Of a stretch of 64,000 nucleotides of DNA, positions 40,897 to 49,870 are shown piece by piece (position 1 is the first letter of the stretch; each line of letters begins with the position of its first letter). The stretch comes from an uncultured Rhodopila sp. Lineage in GTDB: Bacteria > Pseudomonadota > Alphaproteobacteria > Acetobacterales > Acetobacteraceae. The position numbers and the translations under genes are program-made. Location: the NCBI RefSeq assembly GCF_903915725.1, contig NZ_CAIWTY010000037.1, forward strand, positions 34,110-98,109. The letters run 5' to 3'. The notes under the pieces are model-generated. The model did not search any database. It was not told the DNA's origin and worked only from the letters and a program-made list of their open reading frames with translations.

Positions 40897-41478
40897 CTAG
40901 TCCACGGTCGGCGCGGTCCCTGTCCGAAGTTCGGCAACGCGATGCACGAGACCCTGGTCCGGGCTTCCGGCCTTCACCTCGATCGTGCGCGGACGAGCCG
41001 GCATTGCGGGGGCGGCAGGGGCCGGCAGTTCCGTAGGCACAGCAACGCCAGCCGGAGCGCCGCAATCTCCCGCGGTGTTCGACACGATGTGCGGTCGTTC
41101 GCCGTTGCCGGCGTAGGTGATTTGAACGCTCCGCATGCAGACGCCCGAACCCGGCGATACACGGCCGAACGCGGCTTCGGTCATCGGCACCGGCATCGGC
41201 TGCATCGCCATGGCCCGGGCCGAGCGCAACATCGCCTCGGCCTGACGCTGCATCAGGGCGGACATCTGCTCGAGCGCGGCGAAAGGCGATCCGAAGGAGG
41301 CGGCGTTCGGCACAACAACGACCTGCGGCGGCACGTCGCCGCTATAGAGGATCTGCTCGATCGCGCCGTTCGGAAGCTGCACCGTCATAACGTGCGTGGC
41401 CGATGTCTGGGCATTGGCCAGGCCAGCCATCCCGAGGGCCGCGGCACCGGCGAGAAGAACAGTTTGGGACAATCGCAT
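40897..41478 (-). CDS. Secreted protein of unknown function
   Basis: 193 residues. Signal peptide MRLSQTVLLAGAAALGMAGLANAQ, cleavage near residue 23. The body has VMTVQLPNGAIEQILYSGDVPPQVVVV, a Met/Ala-rich helical part (MSALMQRQAEAMLRSARAMAMQPM), one likely disulfide (C in GVCMRS and C in AGDCGAP), and a Pro/Ala-rich tail. No family recognised. ATG at 41478 has GGAG upstream; the frame opens with GTG four codons earlier. It follows the PP2C-kinase gene by 93 bases. Confidence 0.68.
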   Translation of the reverse strand: MRLSQTVLLAGAAALGMAGLANAQTSATHVMTVQLPNGAIEQILYSGDVPPQVVVVPNAASFGSPFAALEQMSALMQRQAEAMLRSARAMAMQPMPVPMTEAAFGRVSPGSGVCMRSVQITYAGNGERPHIVSNTAGDCGAPAGVAVPTELPAPAAPAMPARPRTIEVKAGSPDQGLVHRVAELRTGTAPTVD

Positions 41479-41571
41479 TCCAGTCTCCACCGCTGTTGAT
41501 CAAGACGCTGACACATATAATCAAATCAGGCTTTCCGTCACGCATCGACAACATGAATTTTCATCCATTTT

Positions 41572-43272
41572 CTAACCGCGCCACGCCATCGACACCAGCA
41601 GCAATACCGCCAGCACGGCCGCAACAATCTGCCAGAACCGCAGCGGGTTGCGTTCGATCAACGGGCGCCATCGCGGCGGCGCGGGCGCGGCGTGCAACTC
41701 CCCGTGCTCCAGCGCGAACAGGCATTCCAGCGCGTCGTCGAAACGGTCCTCCGGGCGCACCGCAATCAGCCGCACCAGGACCTGGTCGAGCCAGGCCGGC
41801 AGATCCGGCCGCCATGCCGCCACCGAAGCGGGTGGACGGTTGAAGCGCGGACGCGAGAAGGGTTCGACCTCGCCATACGGATAGGCGCCGGTGAACATGC
41901 GGAACAGAGTAACGCCGAGCGCGAACAGGTCGGATTTCTCGTCGCCCGGCTGACCGTTCATCAGTTCGGGCGCCATGTAGCTCGGCGTGCCCGGAATCGC
42001 GGCGGCCGGGAAGTCCTCGATTTTAGGAAGGCGGGCGACGCCGAGGTCGATCAGCTTCAGGCCGCCGCCGGGTTGCAGGATGACGTTGTCCGGCTTGATG
42101 TCGCGGTGGATGACACCGGCGCGGTGCAGCGCCGCGACGCCTTTGGCCAGTTTCGCGGCGATCCCCAGCCCCTCGGCGCGGCTGATGCGCGGGCGGCGGA
42201 GCAGGCGCTGCTCCAGCGTTTCGCCCTCGTAGAACGGCAGCACGGCATACAAACATGAGCGGATCTGCGGTCCGGGTTCGATGACCTCGGCGATGAACGG
42301 ACTCCGCAGCCGGGCGGCGATCCAGGACTCGCGCAGGAACGCCAGGCGCAGGATCGCATCCGCACCCTCCGCCGGCTTGGGAAACTTCATCACGACCGCC
42401 AGACCGTCAGCCATGCGCGTGGCGCGGAAGACGCGGCTGTAGCGCCCGTCGGACAGCATGCGGCCGAGCAGGAACCCGTCCACCGTGGTACCCGTCCGCG
42501 GCGGCGGCAGTATAGGCAAGGCCGCGACATCCATTTCTATATCGGAGTGATCAGCCTCCGGCAGCGTAACAACGTCTGTCACCAGCGCGGTGGCGTTGTC
42601 GCCGATGCGGGCCTGCGTGGCGAGGTCCACCAGCGTTCGCGCGGTGTCCTCGGCGGCGCCCCGTCGGTTCAGGACCTCCCGGATCGTGCGATCCGCCAGC
42701 GCGCCATGAACGCCGTCCGAGCAGAGAAGGTACCGGTCATGCACGCGGGCGGCCTCGGTGGCGTGGTCGATGCGGATGCCGGCTTCCGCGCCGAGCGCGC
42801 GCGTGAGCATGTTCCGCATCGCCGAACGTTGCGGCACATGGTCCTCCGTCAGACGCATCAGGCTGCCGTCGCGCAGGCGGTACAGGCGCGTATCGCCGAC
42901 ATGCAAGGCGTGCATCTGCCGCCCGCGCAGGATCAGCGCCGTGAAGGTGCACGCCATCCCTGACAGGCCTCCATCGGCATGGCCTTGCGCATGGAGCCAG
43001 CGGTTGATGGAATCGAGCGCGGTGACGGCATTCGCCTTGATCCCGCGCAGCGGATTGAGCGCCTCCCGGGAGTCGAGAAACAGCCGCACCGCCGCCTCCG
43101 CCGCGACCCGGCCGCCCTTCGCCCCGCCGACACCGTCGGCGACGGCGGCGGCGAACTCCATCCGGCCCGGCCCGGGCAGGAGGCAGGCGGCGAAATCCTC
43201 GTTGCGCTCACGCATGCCGCGATCGGTTGCGATACCGGCGGATACAGTCAGGGCCTCGGTTGCTGTCCGCAT
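41572..43272 (-). CDS. PP2C phosphatase-Ser/Thr kinase fusion with C-terminal membrane anchor
   Basis: 566 residues. N-terminal PP2C-type phosphatase (about 8-235) with metal residues D26, D46 (ADGVGG), D186 (SDG) and D225 (GDN). C-terminal Hanks-type kinase (about 264-525) with K296, E315, H389-R-D-I-K-P-D-N396, D409 (DLG instead of DFG) and APE at 434-436. The glycine loop is weak ([12 protein letters not shown]). One membrane helix (about 546-563) ends the protein. One polypeptide thus holds opposing activities, and likely works on itself or a shared target. ATG at 43272 chosen over the upstream extension. Confidence 0.9.
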   Translation of the reverse strand: MRTATEALTVSAGIATDRGMRERNEDFAACLLPGPGRMEFAAAVADGVGGAKGGRVAAEAAVRLFLDSREALNPLRGIKANAVTALDSINRWLHAQGHADGGLSGMACTFTALILRGRQMHALHVGDTRLYRLRDGSLMRLTEDHVPQRSAMRNMLTRALGAEAGIRIDHATEAARVHDRYLLCSDGVHGALADRTIREVLNRRGAAEDTARTLVDLATQARIGDNATALVTDVVTLPEADHSDIEMDVAALPILPPPRTGTTVDGFLLGRMLSDGRYSRVFRATRMADGLAVVMKFPKPAEGADAILRLAFLRESWIAARLRSPFIAEVIEPGPQIRSCLYAVLPFYEGETLEQRLLRRPRISRAEGLGIAAKLAKGVAALHRAGVIHRDIKPDNVILQPGGGLKLIDLGVARLPKIEDFPAAAIPGTPSYMAPELMNGQPGDEKSDLFALGVTLFRMFTGAYPYGEVEPFSRPRFNRPPASVAAWRPDLPAWLDQVLVRLIAVRPEDRFDDALECLFALEHGELHAAPAPPRWRPLIERNPLRFWQIVAAVLAVLLLVSMAWRG

Positions 43273-43415
43273 GCGGGTCCATGGCGGTGGGGTGGGCGCC
43301 CAGCAGACCATGCGGTTGCCGGCGTGGCCAGCGCCGCCGGGCATCACAACCGGCGACTCCGCGTCCGTTCGACGTTATCGTCGGCGCGCCGGATCGGCAT
43401 TGGAGGAACAAAGGC

Positions 43416-44045
43416 ATGGCGACGGTTACAGTACTGGATCATCCGCTGCTGCGGCACAAGCTGACCTTGCTGCGGGACAAGACCACCTCCACCGCGCAGT
43501 TCCGCCAGGTCGCGCGTGAGGTCAGCCTGCTGATGGCCTATGAAGTGACCCGCGATTTGAAGCTGGAGCCGATCGGCATCGAAACGCCGCTGGAGACGAT
43601 GCGGACGGAGCATCTGGCGGGTAAGAAGTTGTGCATCGTTTCTATCCTGCGCGCCGGCAACGGCATCCTGGAGGGCATGCTGGACCTCGTGCCGTCCGCT
43701 CGTGTCGGGCATATCGGGCTGTACCGCGATCCCGCCACGCTGCGGCCGGTCGAATACTACCTCAAGCTGCCTTCCGACATCGCCGATCGGCTGGTGATTT
43801 TAGTGGATCCGATGCTGGCGACGGGGCATTCCGCGTCCGCGGCGGCGGCGCGGCTGAAGCAGGCGGGGGTGACGGCGATGAAATTCGTCTGCCTGCTGGC
43901 GGCGCCGGAAGGGATCGCGACGTTTACTTCGGAACATCCGGATGTGCCGGTGTTTACCGGGGCGGTGGACCGGGAACTCGATAGCCACGGCTATATCCGG
44001 CCGGGGTTGGGCGATGCGGGGGATCGGTTCTACGGGACGCGGTGA
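43416..44045 (+). CDS. upp: Uracil phosphoribosyltransferase
   Basis: 209 residues. Converts uracil and PRPP to UMP (pyrimidine salvage). Starts [22 protein letters not shown]. Typical segments: [14 protein letters not shown], the PRPP-binding loop [14 protein letters not shown], and the C-terminal uracil-binding [17 protein letters not shown]. Divergent from the PP2C-kinase gene with a 143-base space. Confidence 0.97.
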   Translation: MATVTVLDHPLLRHKLTLLRDKTTSTAQFRQVAREVSLLMAYEVTRDLKLEPIGIETPLETMRTEHLAGKKLCIVSILRAGNGILEGMLDLVPSARVGHIGLYRDPATLRPVEYYLKLPSDIADRLVILVDPMLATGHSASAAAARLKQAGVTAMKFVCLLAAPEGIATFTSEHPDVPVFTGAVDRELDSHGYIRPGLGDAGDRFYGTR

Positions 44046-44135
44046 AAGGCGGAGCTCAACCGGCTGGCAAACCGGCCCATCAAGCCTACGCGATTGTTAA
44101 CCTCTCGTTTACCGCTCTTCCTTCACCACGCGAGC

Positions 44136-44345
44136 ATGGACGCCGATAATCTCCTCCGCCGCCTCCGCCGGTTGGCCACGAAACGCGGCTGGGCTATTGA
44201 GGAAAACCCCGGCGGGCGCCACTGGAAGGTGCGCCTGAACGGGAAAAGGACAGTGATCGCTCGTCACGGCGGTGATATCCCGAGAGGGACACTTCGGAAA
44301 ATATTGAAGGATCTAGAACTGACTGAAACGGACCTGAAGACATGA
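44136..44345 (+). CDS. hicA: HicA-type mRNA interferase toxin
   Basis: 69 residues with the double-stranded-RNA-binding-like fold of HicA: helix 1 NLLRRLRRLATKRGWAI, GGRHWKVRLNGKRTVIARHGG with the active-site His in ARHGG, and the end PRGTLRKILKDLELT. It cleaves mRNA unless bound by HicB. The start was set at ATG 44136 (MDADNLLRR). It overlaps hicB by four bases (ATGA), the classic toxin-antitoxin layout. Confidence 0.9.
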   Translation: MDADNLLRRLRRLATKRGWAIEENPGGRHWKVRLNGKRTVIARHGGDIPRGTLRKILKDLELTETDLKT

Positions 44346-44590
44346 TCGTGCACTACCGATACCCGGCAACTCTCGAGGCGGAGGACGGGGGGCGCTTCAC
44401 CGCCTATTTCGATAATCTTCCAGGAGCAACATGGGGCGGATCGCGAGAAGAAGCACTCGCCAATGCCAAAGACCTGCTCGTCACCGCTCTGGAAATGCTG
44501 ATCGAGGACGGCGCGGACATCCCGCCTCCCGCTCCGGCGGATGGGCGTCCGGTTATCGAGGCCGGCGTTGAAAGGCCCGATCAGTCCTGA
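44342..44590 (+). CDS. hicB: HicB-type antitoxin, lacking a C-terminal DNA-binding domain
   Basis: 82 residues. The partial RNase-H-like HicB fold is clear: YPATLEAEDGGRFTAYFDNLPGATWGGSREEALANAKDLL and LIEDGADIPPP. Typical HicB proteins continue with a 50-70 residue ribbon-helix-helix or HTH domain that binds the operator; here the frame stops after GRPVIEAGVERPDQS. None of the other frames after the stop restores it. It should still neutralise HicA but may not autoregulate. Confidence 0.85.
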   Translation: MIVHYRYPATLEAEDGGRFTAYFDNLPGATWGGSREEALANAKDLLVTALEMLIEDGADIPPPAPADGRPVIEAGVERPDQS

Positions 44591-44684
44591 CACTCGCCCG
44601 CGCGGAGCAGCCATCCGCGCACGGAATTTGGCCGCGCCTGAAACTTCGTGGCAGGCTGAACGGAACCAAGCCAAGGACCCGTCC

Positions 44685-45896
44685 ATGACCCCGGCCGCCC
44701 GGCAGATCGTGTTCATCAACACGGCCCACTCGATCACGCATTACAGCCTGCTGATCCTGCCGACAGCGGTGCTCGCGATGGCGGTTCCCGGCGGCGCGTT
44801 CGGACCGGATTATGCACCGATACTGGCGCTGGCGACGGGGATGTTCGTGCTCTACGGGCTGCTCTCGCTGCCGCAGGGCTGGCTGGCGCATCGCTTCGGC
44901 CGCAAGGCGCTGATGACCGCATTCTTCCTCGGCACCGGCGCCAGCCTGACCGCCGCCGGGTTTGCCACCTCGCCCTGGATGCTCGCCGCCACCCTGGCCG
45001 CGGCCGGAGGTTTTGCCGCGATCTACCATCCCATCGGCACCACGATGCTGGTGGAGGCGGCCGGCGACAAACCGGGACGATCGCTCGGGGTGAACGGCGT
45101 GTTCGGCAATCTCGGTGTCGCGCTCGCACCCGTCGTCACCGCCTTTCTGGCGCATCAGATCGGTTGGCGCGCGGCGTTCCTGGCGCCGGGTCTGCTATGC
45201 GTCGCGGCCGGACTGTTCTGGGCCCGCACGCCGCTGGCGCATGTCGAGGCGCACGCCTCAGCGCGGCCGTTTCCGCCGATACCGCGGCATCTGGTGCGGC
45301 GGGCGGTGCTGGTGCTGATGCTGATCGCCATGTCGTCGGGGCTGGTGTTCAACGCCTACACGCTGCTGCTGCCCAAGCTGCTGCAGGAACGGCTGGCGGG
45401 CAGCGAGTCCTTGTTGCCGCTGGTGGGCGCGGCGGCGTTCCTGGTGACTTTGTGCGGCGCGCTGACACAGTTCACCGTCGGGCGGATGATCGACCGCAAT
45501 ACGTTGAAGAAAGTGTTCCTGCCGGTCAGCCTCGTGCTGGCTCCGGCGATGGCGGCGCTGTCGTTCGCGCAAGGTTGGACGGTGCTGCCGCTGGCCGGCA
45601 TCGTGGCGGCATCTATCTTCGGGCAGGTGACCGTGAACGAGACGATGGCGGCGCGGTATATCTCCCCGGAGCTGCGGGCGCGGATCTACTCGGTGCGCTT
45701 CTTCGTGGGCTTCCTGGGCGCGGCGGCATCGGCCCCGTTGGTTTCCGCGCTGTATGAACGCACCGGCAGCGTCGCGGCGGTGACGCTGGTACTGGCGGCG
45801 TTCTCGGTCGTCACGTTGGGGTGCGCGCTGTTCTTCCCGAACCGCAGGGAGGAACTGGAGCCGGCCTTATGGGCGCAGGCCGTGCCGGCGGAATAG
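44685..45896 (+). CDS. Major facilitator superfamily transporter
   Basis: 403 residues, 12 predicted membrane helices. The loop between helices 2 and 3 carries GWLAHRFGRKALM, the MFS motif A; AIYHPIGTTMLVEAAGD and NGVFGNLGVALAPVVTAFLAH resemble the fosmidomycin-resistance (Fsr)-like branch. Drug or metabolite efflux is likely but the substrate is unknown. ATG at 44685 gives the expected N-terminus; the frame upstream to 44541 overlaps hicB and is not family-like. Confidence 0.9.
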   Translation: MTPAARQIVFINTAHSITHYSLLILPTAVLAMAVPGGAFGPDYAPILALATGMFVLYGLLSLPQGWLAHRFGRKALMTAFFLGTGASLTAAGFATSPWMLAATLAAAGGFAAIYHPIGTTMLVEAAGDKPGRSLGVNGVFGNLGVALAPVVTAFLAHQIGWRAAFLAPGLLCVAAGLFWARTPLAHVEAHASARPFPPIPRHLVRRAVLVLMLIAMSSGLVFNAYTLLLPKLLQERLAGSESLLPLVGAAAFLVTLCGALTQFTVGRMIDRNTLKKVFLPVSLVLAPAMAALSFAQGWTVLPLAGIVAASIFGQVTVNETMAARYISPELRARIYSVRFFVGFLGAAASAPLVSALYERTGSVAAVTLVLAAFSVVTLGCALFFPNRREELEPALWAQAVPAE

Positions 45897-45903
45897 GCCG
45901 TCG

Positions 45904-46209
45904 CTACGACGTCCAGTGCGGCGCCTGCCAGACCCAACCCGCATCCGTGCGTGACCACCACCCCGGCATCCACAGGCTGCCATGGCCCGCCGCCGGCACA
46001 TACTGGCCCTTGGCCCAGACGTATCCGCTGCCATTCCAGTCCCAATGACCGGGCTGCCACATTAGCGCTTCCGCGGTCACCGGCGGCTTCGCCGGAGTCT
46101 CCTGGATCAGCGCCGGAACCGGCGGGTAGGGGTTGGTCTCGGCCGCCTGCCCGCACCCGGCCAACAGGCCAACGGCGAGCAGGGCGACCATCATCGGAAA
46201 GTGCCTCAT
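45904..46209 (-). CDS. Small lipoprotein with YxWxxGHW-type repeats
   Basis: 101 residues. Lipoprotein signal MRHFPMMVALLAVGLLAGC with lipobox LAGC (C19). The mature part carries tryptophan-rich repeats: MWQPGHWDWNGSGYVW, SLWMPGWWSRTDAGWVW, QAPHW. Such repeats occur in small outer-membrane lipoproteins of unknown role. It follows ispDF by 23 bases on the same strand and is convergent with the MFS gene (seven-base gap). Confidence 0.8.
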   Translation of the reverse strand: MRHFPMMVALLAVGLLAGCGQAAETNPYPPVPALIQETPAKPPVTAEALMWQPGHWDWNGSGYVWAKGQYVPAAGHGSLWMPGWWSRTDAGWVWQAPHWTS

Positions 46210-46232
46210 CTCAACTCCAGCAGTGCAGAGGT

Positions 46233-47366
46233 TTATTCGGGCAACAGGATCGACACGGCGGCCTGGGCGGCGATCCCTTCGCCCCGCCCGGTGAAACCCA
46301 GTCGCTCAGTGGTCGTGGCCTTCACCGAAATGCGGCCCGCTTCGACCCCGAGCAGCGAGGCCAGCCGTTCGATCATCGCCGGGGCATGCGGCGTGATCTT
46401 CGGCCGCTCGCAGATCAGCGTGATATCGGCATTCGCCAGCCGCCCGCCCCGCGCGGCGATCCGACCGGCGGCGTGCGTCAGGAACCGCGCGCTGTCGGCG
46501 TTCTTCCAGTTCGCCTCGCTCGGCGGGAAATGCCGTCCGATATCGCCTTCGGCCAGAGCGCCGTAGATTGCGTCGCACAGCGCATGGATGCCGACATCGG
46601 CGTCGGAATGCCCGGCCAGCCCCTTGTCATGCGGCACGCTGACACCGCACAGCACCAGCGGGCGCCCGGCTTCGAACACGTGCACGTCGAAGCCGGTGCC
46701 GACACGGGGAACCGAGGAAACCGCCATGATACGCTCCAGCCGGACCAGATCGTCCGGATAGGTCAGCTTGATGTTGTCGTCGGAACCCGGCACGACCGCC
46801 ACGCTCAGTCCCGCCGCTTCCAGCAGGGAGGCGTCGTCGGTCGCGCCGATAAGTCCGGAGCGGTGCGCGGCGAGCAGGGTGGCGAACCGGAACGCCTGCG
46901 GCGTCTGGGCGCGGAACAGACCGTCCCGCGATACCGTCTCGGTGATCACGCCGCGCAGCACCCGTTTCAGCGTGTCGGCGACCGGAGCGGCCGGGATCGC
47001 GCCCGGCGAGTCCCGTAGCGCGGCCAGCAGGGCAGGGACCGTGCCCTCCGGGATGAACGGCCTGGCGGCATCGTGCACCAGGACGATGTCGGGTTGGAAC
47101 GGCTCCAGCGCCTCCAGCCCGGCGCGCACGCTATCCTGGCGGGTCGCCCCGCCGGGCACGGCAGCGAGGACGCCGGTGACGCCGTCCAGCGCCCGGAAGA
47201 TGGGTTCGGCCTCGCCAACCGGCTGCAGTGGGGACGCATAGGCGGCCAGACTTTCCGCCGCATGGCGGATCACCGGCTTTCCGGCCAGCATCAGGAACTG
47301 CTTCGGCATGTCCGCGCCAAAGCGGCTTCCGCTGCCCGCGGCGACAAGGATGGCGGCAATTTTCAT
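46233..47366 (-). CDS. ispDF: Bifunctional 2-C-methyl-D-erythritol 4-phosphate cytidylyltransferase / MECDP synthase
   Basis: 377 residues in two domains. IspD (1-220) has [17 protein letters not shown] and the VHDAARPF segment; IspF (about 221-377) has metal ligands D227 and H229 in GFDVHVF and H261 in [10 protein letters not shown], and ends [19 protein letters not shown]. Catalyses steps 3 and 5 of the non-mevalonate isoprenoid pathway, feeding hopanoid synthesis encoded nearby. The fusion is normal for alphaproteobacteria. Lies 53 bases after hpnL. Confidence 0.96.
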   Translation of the reverse strand: MKIAAILVAAGSGSRFGADMPKQFLMLAGKPVIRHAAESLAAYASPLQPVGEAEPIFRALDGVTGVLAAVPGGATRQDSVRAGLEALEPFQPDIVLVHDAARPFIPEGTVPALLAALRDSPGAIPAAPVADTLKRVLRGVITETVSRDGLFRAQTPQAFRFATLLAAHRSGLIGATDDASLLEAAGLSVAVVPGSDDNIKLTYPDDLVRLERIMAVSSVPRVGTGFDVHVFEAGRPLVLCGVSVPHDKGLAGHSDADVGIHALCDAIYGALAEGDIGRHFPPSEANWKNADSARFLTHAAGRIAARGGRLANADITLICERPKITPHAPAMIERLASLLGVEAGRISVKATTTERLGFTGRGEGIAAQAAVSILLPE

Positions 47367-47419
47367 CGGCGGAGAGATGCCGTTACGCGGCCCGTCCGTC
47401 AATGTTTCCCGTCGATGCG

Positions 47420-48418
47420 TCACTGGCGCGCCGCAGCCTCCGCGGCGATCCGCTTCGAGGCGCGCAGCCGGCGCATCTCCACGAACTGCCAGAGCAGCAA
47501 TATCGGCACGCCGACGACGATGTCGCGCCCCCGCCGGACCAGCGACACGCCGAGCGACAGTTCGGCCGGGACGCCGAAGATCGCCCCCAGGCCAGCGTAG
47601 CCGGCCTCCTGCACGCCGGCATTGACCGGAACCAGGAAGGTGATCGCCGCGGCCGCGGCCAGCAGCGCCTCGATCGCCATCGCATCATCGAAGTCGATCG
47701 GCACGCCCAGCGCCTGGTAGGTTATCCAGCCGGAGACGCCGGTGCACAGCCAGCCAATCAAATGGATGAAGAACCCCAGCGCCAGCTTGCCGGTATGGCT
47801 GTAGATCAGACTGAGTTCGGCCTGGAAGACCTCGACGCGTTCCTCGGCATTGCCGAACCAGCGTCCGGCGATCCGCCGCCCGATGCGCGCGAAAACCGGC
47901 GCTGCGCCTTTCTGGGCCCAGACGAAGCCGAAGCACGCCAGCACGGCGACCCCGATGCCGGCCTCCAGCGGGACCGCGAGATTGGATGCCGGTGCGCGGG
48001 CCAGCAGAACCCCGAGGCCGATGCAGACGAAGGCGATCTGCGCCAGGAATTCCGCCGTGACGTCGACGACGGTAGTGGCGGCGGCGGTGTGCCACTTGAC
48101 CCCGTGCAGGGTGACGGCGCGGGCGCCGAAGACGAAGGCGCCGACCTGGGAGAAGGGCAGGCAGTTGGCAGAGGCGTCGCGCACCATGCGGCCCCAGATC
48201 ATGACCCAGGCGCGGCGCAGCGTGCTTGCAGGCGTGATAACGTGCCAGGCAAATCCGACAATGACGAAGATGACGATCTGCCAGATGCAGATGATCCCGA
48301 ACTGCGACCAACCGACCCCGCCGACGGCGGCCACGACATTGTCGAAGCCGAAATAAGAGACCAGCAGCGACGCGAGCAACACGCCGGCGAGGGCGAGGAG
48401 GTAGGATAAACGCTTCAT
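47420..48418 (-). CDS. hpnL: Hopanoid-associated membrane protein HpnL (UPF0104/flippase-like)
   Basis: 332 residues with about eight hydrophobic helices, in the lysylphosphatidylglycerol-synthase transmembrane family. [25 protein letters not shown] and [22 protein letters not shown] are conserved segments of HpnL. The family is thought to move or position lipids and accompanies hopanoid genes. The assignment rests on family features plus the hpnA-D operon 460 bases away on the other strand. Probably one operon with ispDF and the lipoprotein gene. Confidence 0.85.
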   Translation of the reverse strand: MKRLSYLLALAGVLLASLLVSYFGFDNVVAAVGGVGWSQFGIICIWQIVIFVIVGFAWHVITPASTLRRAWVMIWGRMVRDASANCLPFSQVGAFVFGARAVTLHGVKWHTAAATTVVDVTAEFLAQIAFVCIGLGVLLARAPASNLAVPLEAGIGVAVLACFGFVWAQKGAAPVFARIGRRIAGRWFGNAEERVEVFQAELSLIYSHTGKLALGFFIHLIGWLCTGVSGWITYQALGVPIDFDDAMAIEALLAAAAAITFLVPVNAGVQEAGYAGLGAIFGVPAELSLGVSLVRRGRDIVVGVPILLLWQFVEMRRLRASKRIAAEAAARQ

Positions 48419-48600
48419 GATGCCCGGCTTCTGCCCGTGCCGGAGGCATTGGGCAAGGATGCTGACGCTTGCCGTAACGCCACATCCGCGGGGTGGCGGT
48501 TTTCCGGATCAGGATTCGGCCCGCTCCAGACGTATATCTGATGTTTTCCAGGTTGCGCGTGTTCGGCTGCTAACAGGCTTGGCAGGTGTGCGGGCAAGGT

Positions 48601-48754
48601 CCGCGTTTCGGCGCAGAGCGCGCAGAGCGCGCAGAGCGGGGCGCAGAGTGCGCAGAGCAGAAAATTATTGGCTTCGCCGGGGGGTGACGCCGCGCGGCAA
48701 CGCTTCCTCTGCGTGCTCTGCGCCCCGCTCTGCGAACTCTGCGTCGAAACGCGG
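48601..48754. repeat. CGCAGAG hairpin element, copy 2 (intact)
   Basis: Left arm starts CCGCGTTTCGGCGCAGAGCG and contains five CGCAGAG heptamers; the right arm has CTCTGCG heptamers and ends CTGCGTCGAAACGCGG. The arms face each other around a loop of about 50 bases. Same element type as 3394-3720 but without the inserted repeat B. It lies in the 459-base divergent gap 48419-48877 between hpnL and hpnA, which also holds their promoters. Confidence 0.85.
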
Positions 48755-48877
48755 TGGCAAAACAAATCACTACGCCGGAAAGGGGCGGACTTTATCGCGG
48801 AGTCGGGTTTCCTTGCACCGCACCATTCGTCTATGAAGCGCCCACCAAACGATCCCACCTTTCGTTGTGGAGCAAAG

Positions 48878-49870
48878 ATGACCACCCTCGTGACAGGCGC
48901 AACAGGCTTCGTCGGCTCCGCCGTCGCGCGCGCCCTGGCAGCACGCGGGCACACGTTGCGCCTGCTGGCTCGCCCGTCCAGCGATCGCCGCAACCTCGCC
49001 GGCCTGGAGGCTGAGGTTGTCATAGGCGACCTGACCGACCCGGACTCGCTGGCCCGTGCCGCCGCCGGTTGCCGGTACGTGTTCCATGTCGCCGCCGACT
49101 ATCGCGTCTGGGTCCCCGATCCGGATGCCATGCTGCGCGCCAACGTGGACGGCGCTCTCGCGATGGTGCGAGCCGCCGCCCGGGCCGGCGCCGAACGCAT
49201 CGTCCATTGCAGCTCGGTCGCCGCCCTCGGCCAAATCGGCGACGGCACCCCGGCCGATGAAAACACCCCGACGCGCGACACCGATTTCGTCGGAGTCTAC
49301 AAGCGGTCGAAGTATCTCGCCGAGCGGGCGGTGCTGGAACTGGCGCGGCGCGACTCGCTGCCGGTCGTCGTCGTCAACCCGGCCGCCCCGGTCGGCCCGC
49401 GCGATATCAAGCCGACTCCCACGGGCAAGATGATCCTGGACGCGGCGGCCGGGCGCATGCCGGCCTATATCGATACCGGTCTTAATATCGTGCATGTGGA
49501 CGATGTCGCCGAGGGCCATGTGCTCGCGATGGAAAAGGGCCGCGCGGGCGAGCGCTATGTCCTGGGAGGGGAGAACATGCCGCTGAAGGACATCCTGACC
49601 CTGGTCGCCGAGGTCGCGCATCGCCGCCCGCCGTCCATCCGGCTGCCGGAAGCGGCGGTCTGGCCGGTGGCGTTCCTGATGGAGAAGTTCGCGGACGCAA
49701 CCGGCATCGCCCCGATGATGACGCGCGACCACCTGAAAATGGCGCGGAAGAAGATGTACTTCTCCTCGGCCAAGGCAATTGCCGAACTCGGCTACCGCCC
49801 GCGCCCGGTGCGCATGGCGATCGAGGACGCCGTTGGCTGGTTCAGGCTCAACGGCATGCTGTCCGCATGA
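48878..49870 (+). CDS. hpnA: Hopanoid-associated NAD-dependent sugar epimerase
   Basis: 330 residues, extended SDR fold. MTTLVTGATGFVGSAVARAL with GATGFVG for NAD, FHVAADYRVW (a hallmark of HpnA), and the catalytic YKRSKYLAE (Tyr-x3-Lys). Its exact substrate in hopanoid side-chain assembly is not settled; it accompanies squalene-hopene genes. ATG at 48878. It overlaps hpnB by four bases at its end. Confidence 0.93.
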   Translation: MTTLVTGATGFVGSAVARALAARGHTLRLLARPSSDRRNLAGLEAEVVIGDLTDPDSLARAAAGCRYVFHVAADYRVWVPDPDAMLRANVDGALAMVRAAARAGAERIVHCSSVAALGQIGDGTPADENTPTRDTDFVGVYKRSKYLAERAVLELARRDSLPVVVVNPAAPVGPRDIKPTPTGKMILDAAAGRMPAYIDTGLNIVHVDDVAEGHVLAMEKGRAGERYVLGGENMPLKDILTLVAEVAHRRPPSIRLPEAAVWPVAFLMEKFADATGIAPMMTRDHLKMARKKMYFSSAKAIAELGYRPRPVRMAIEDAVGWFRLNGMLSA

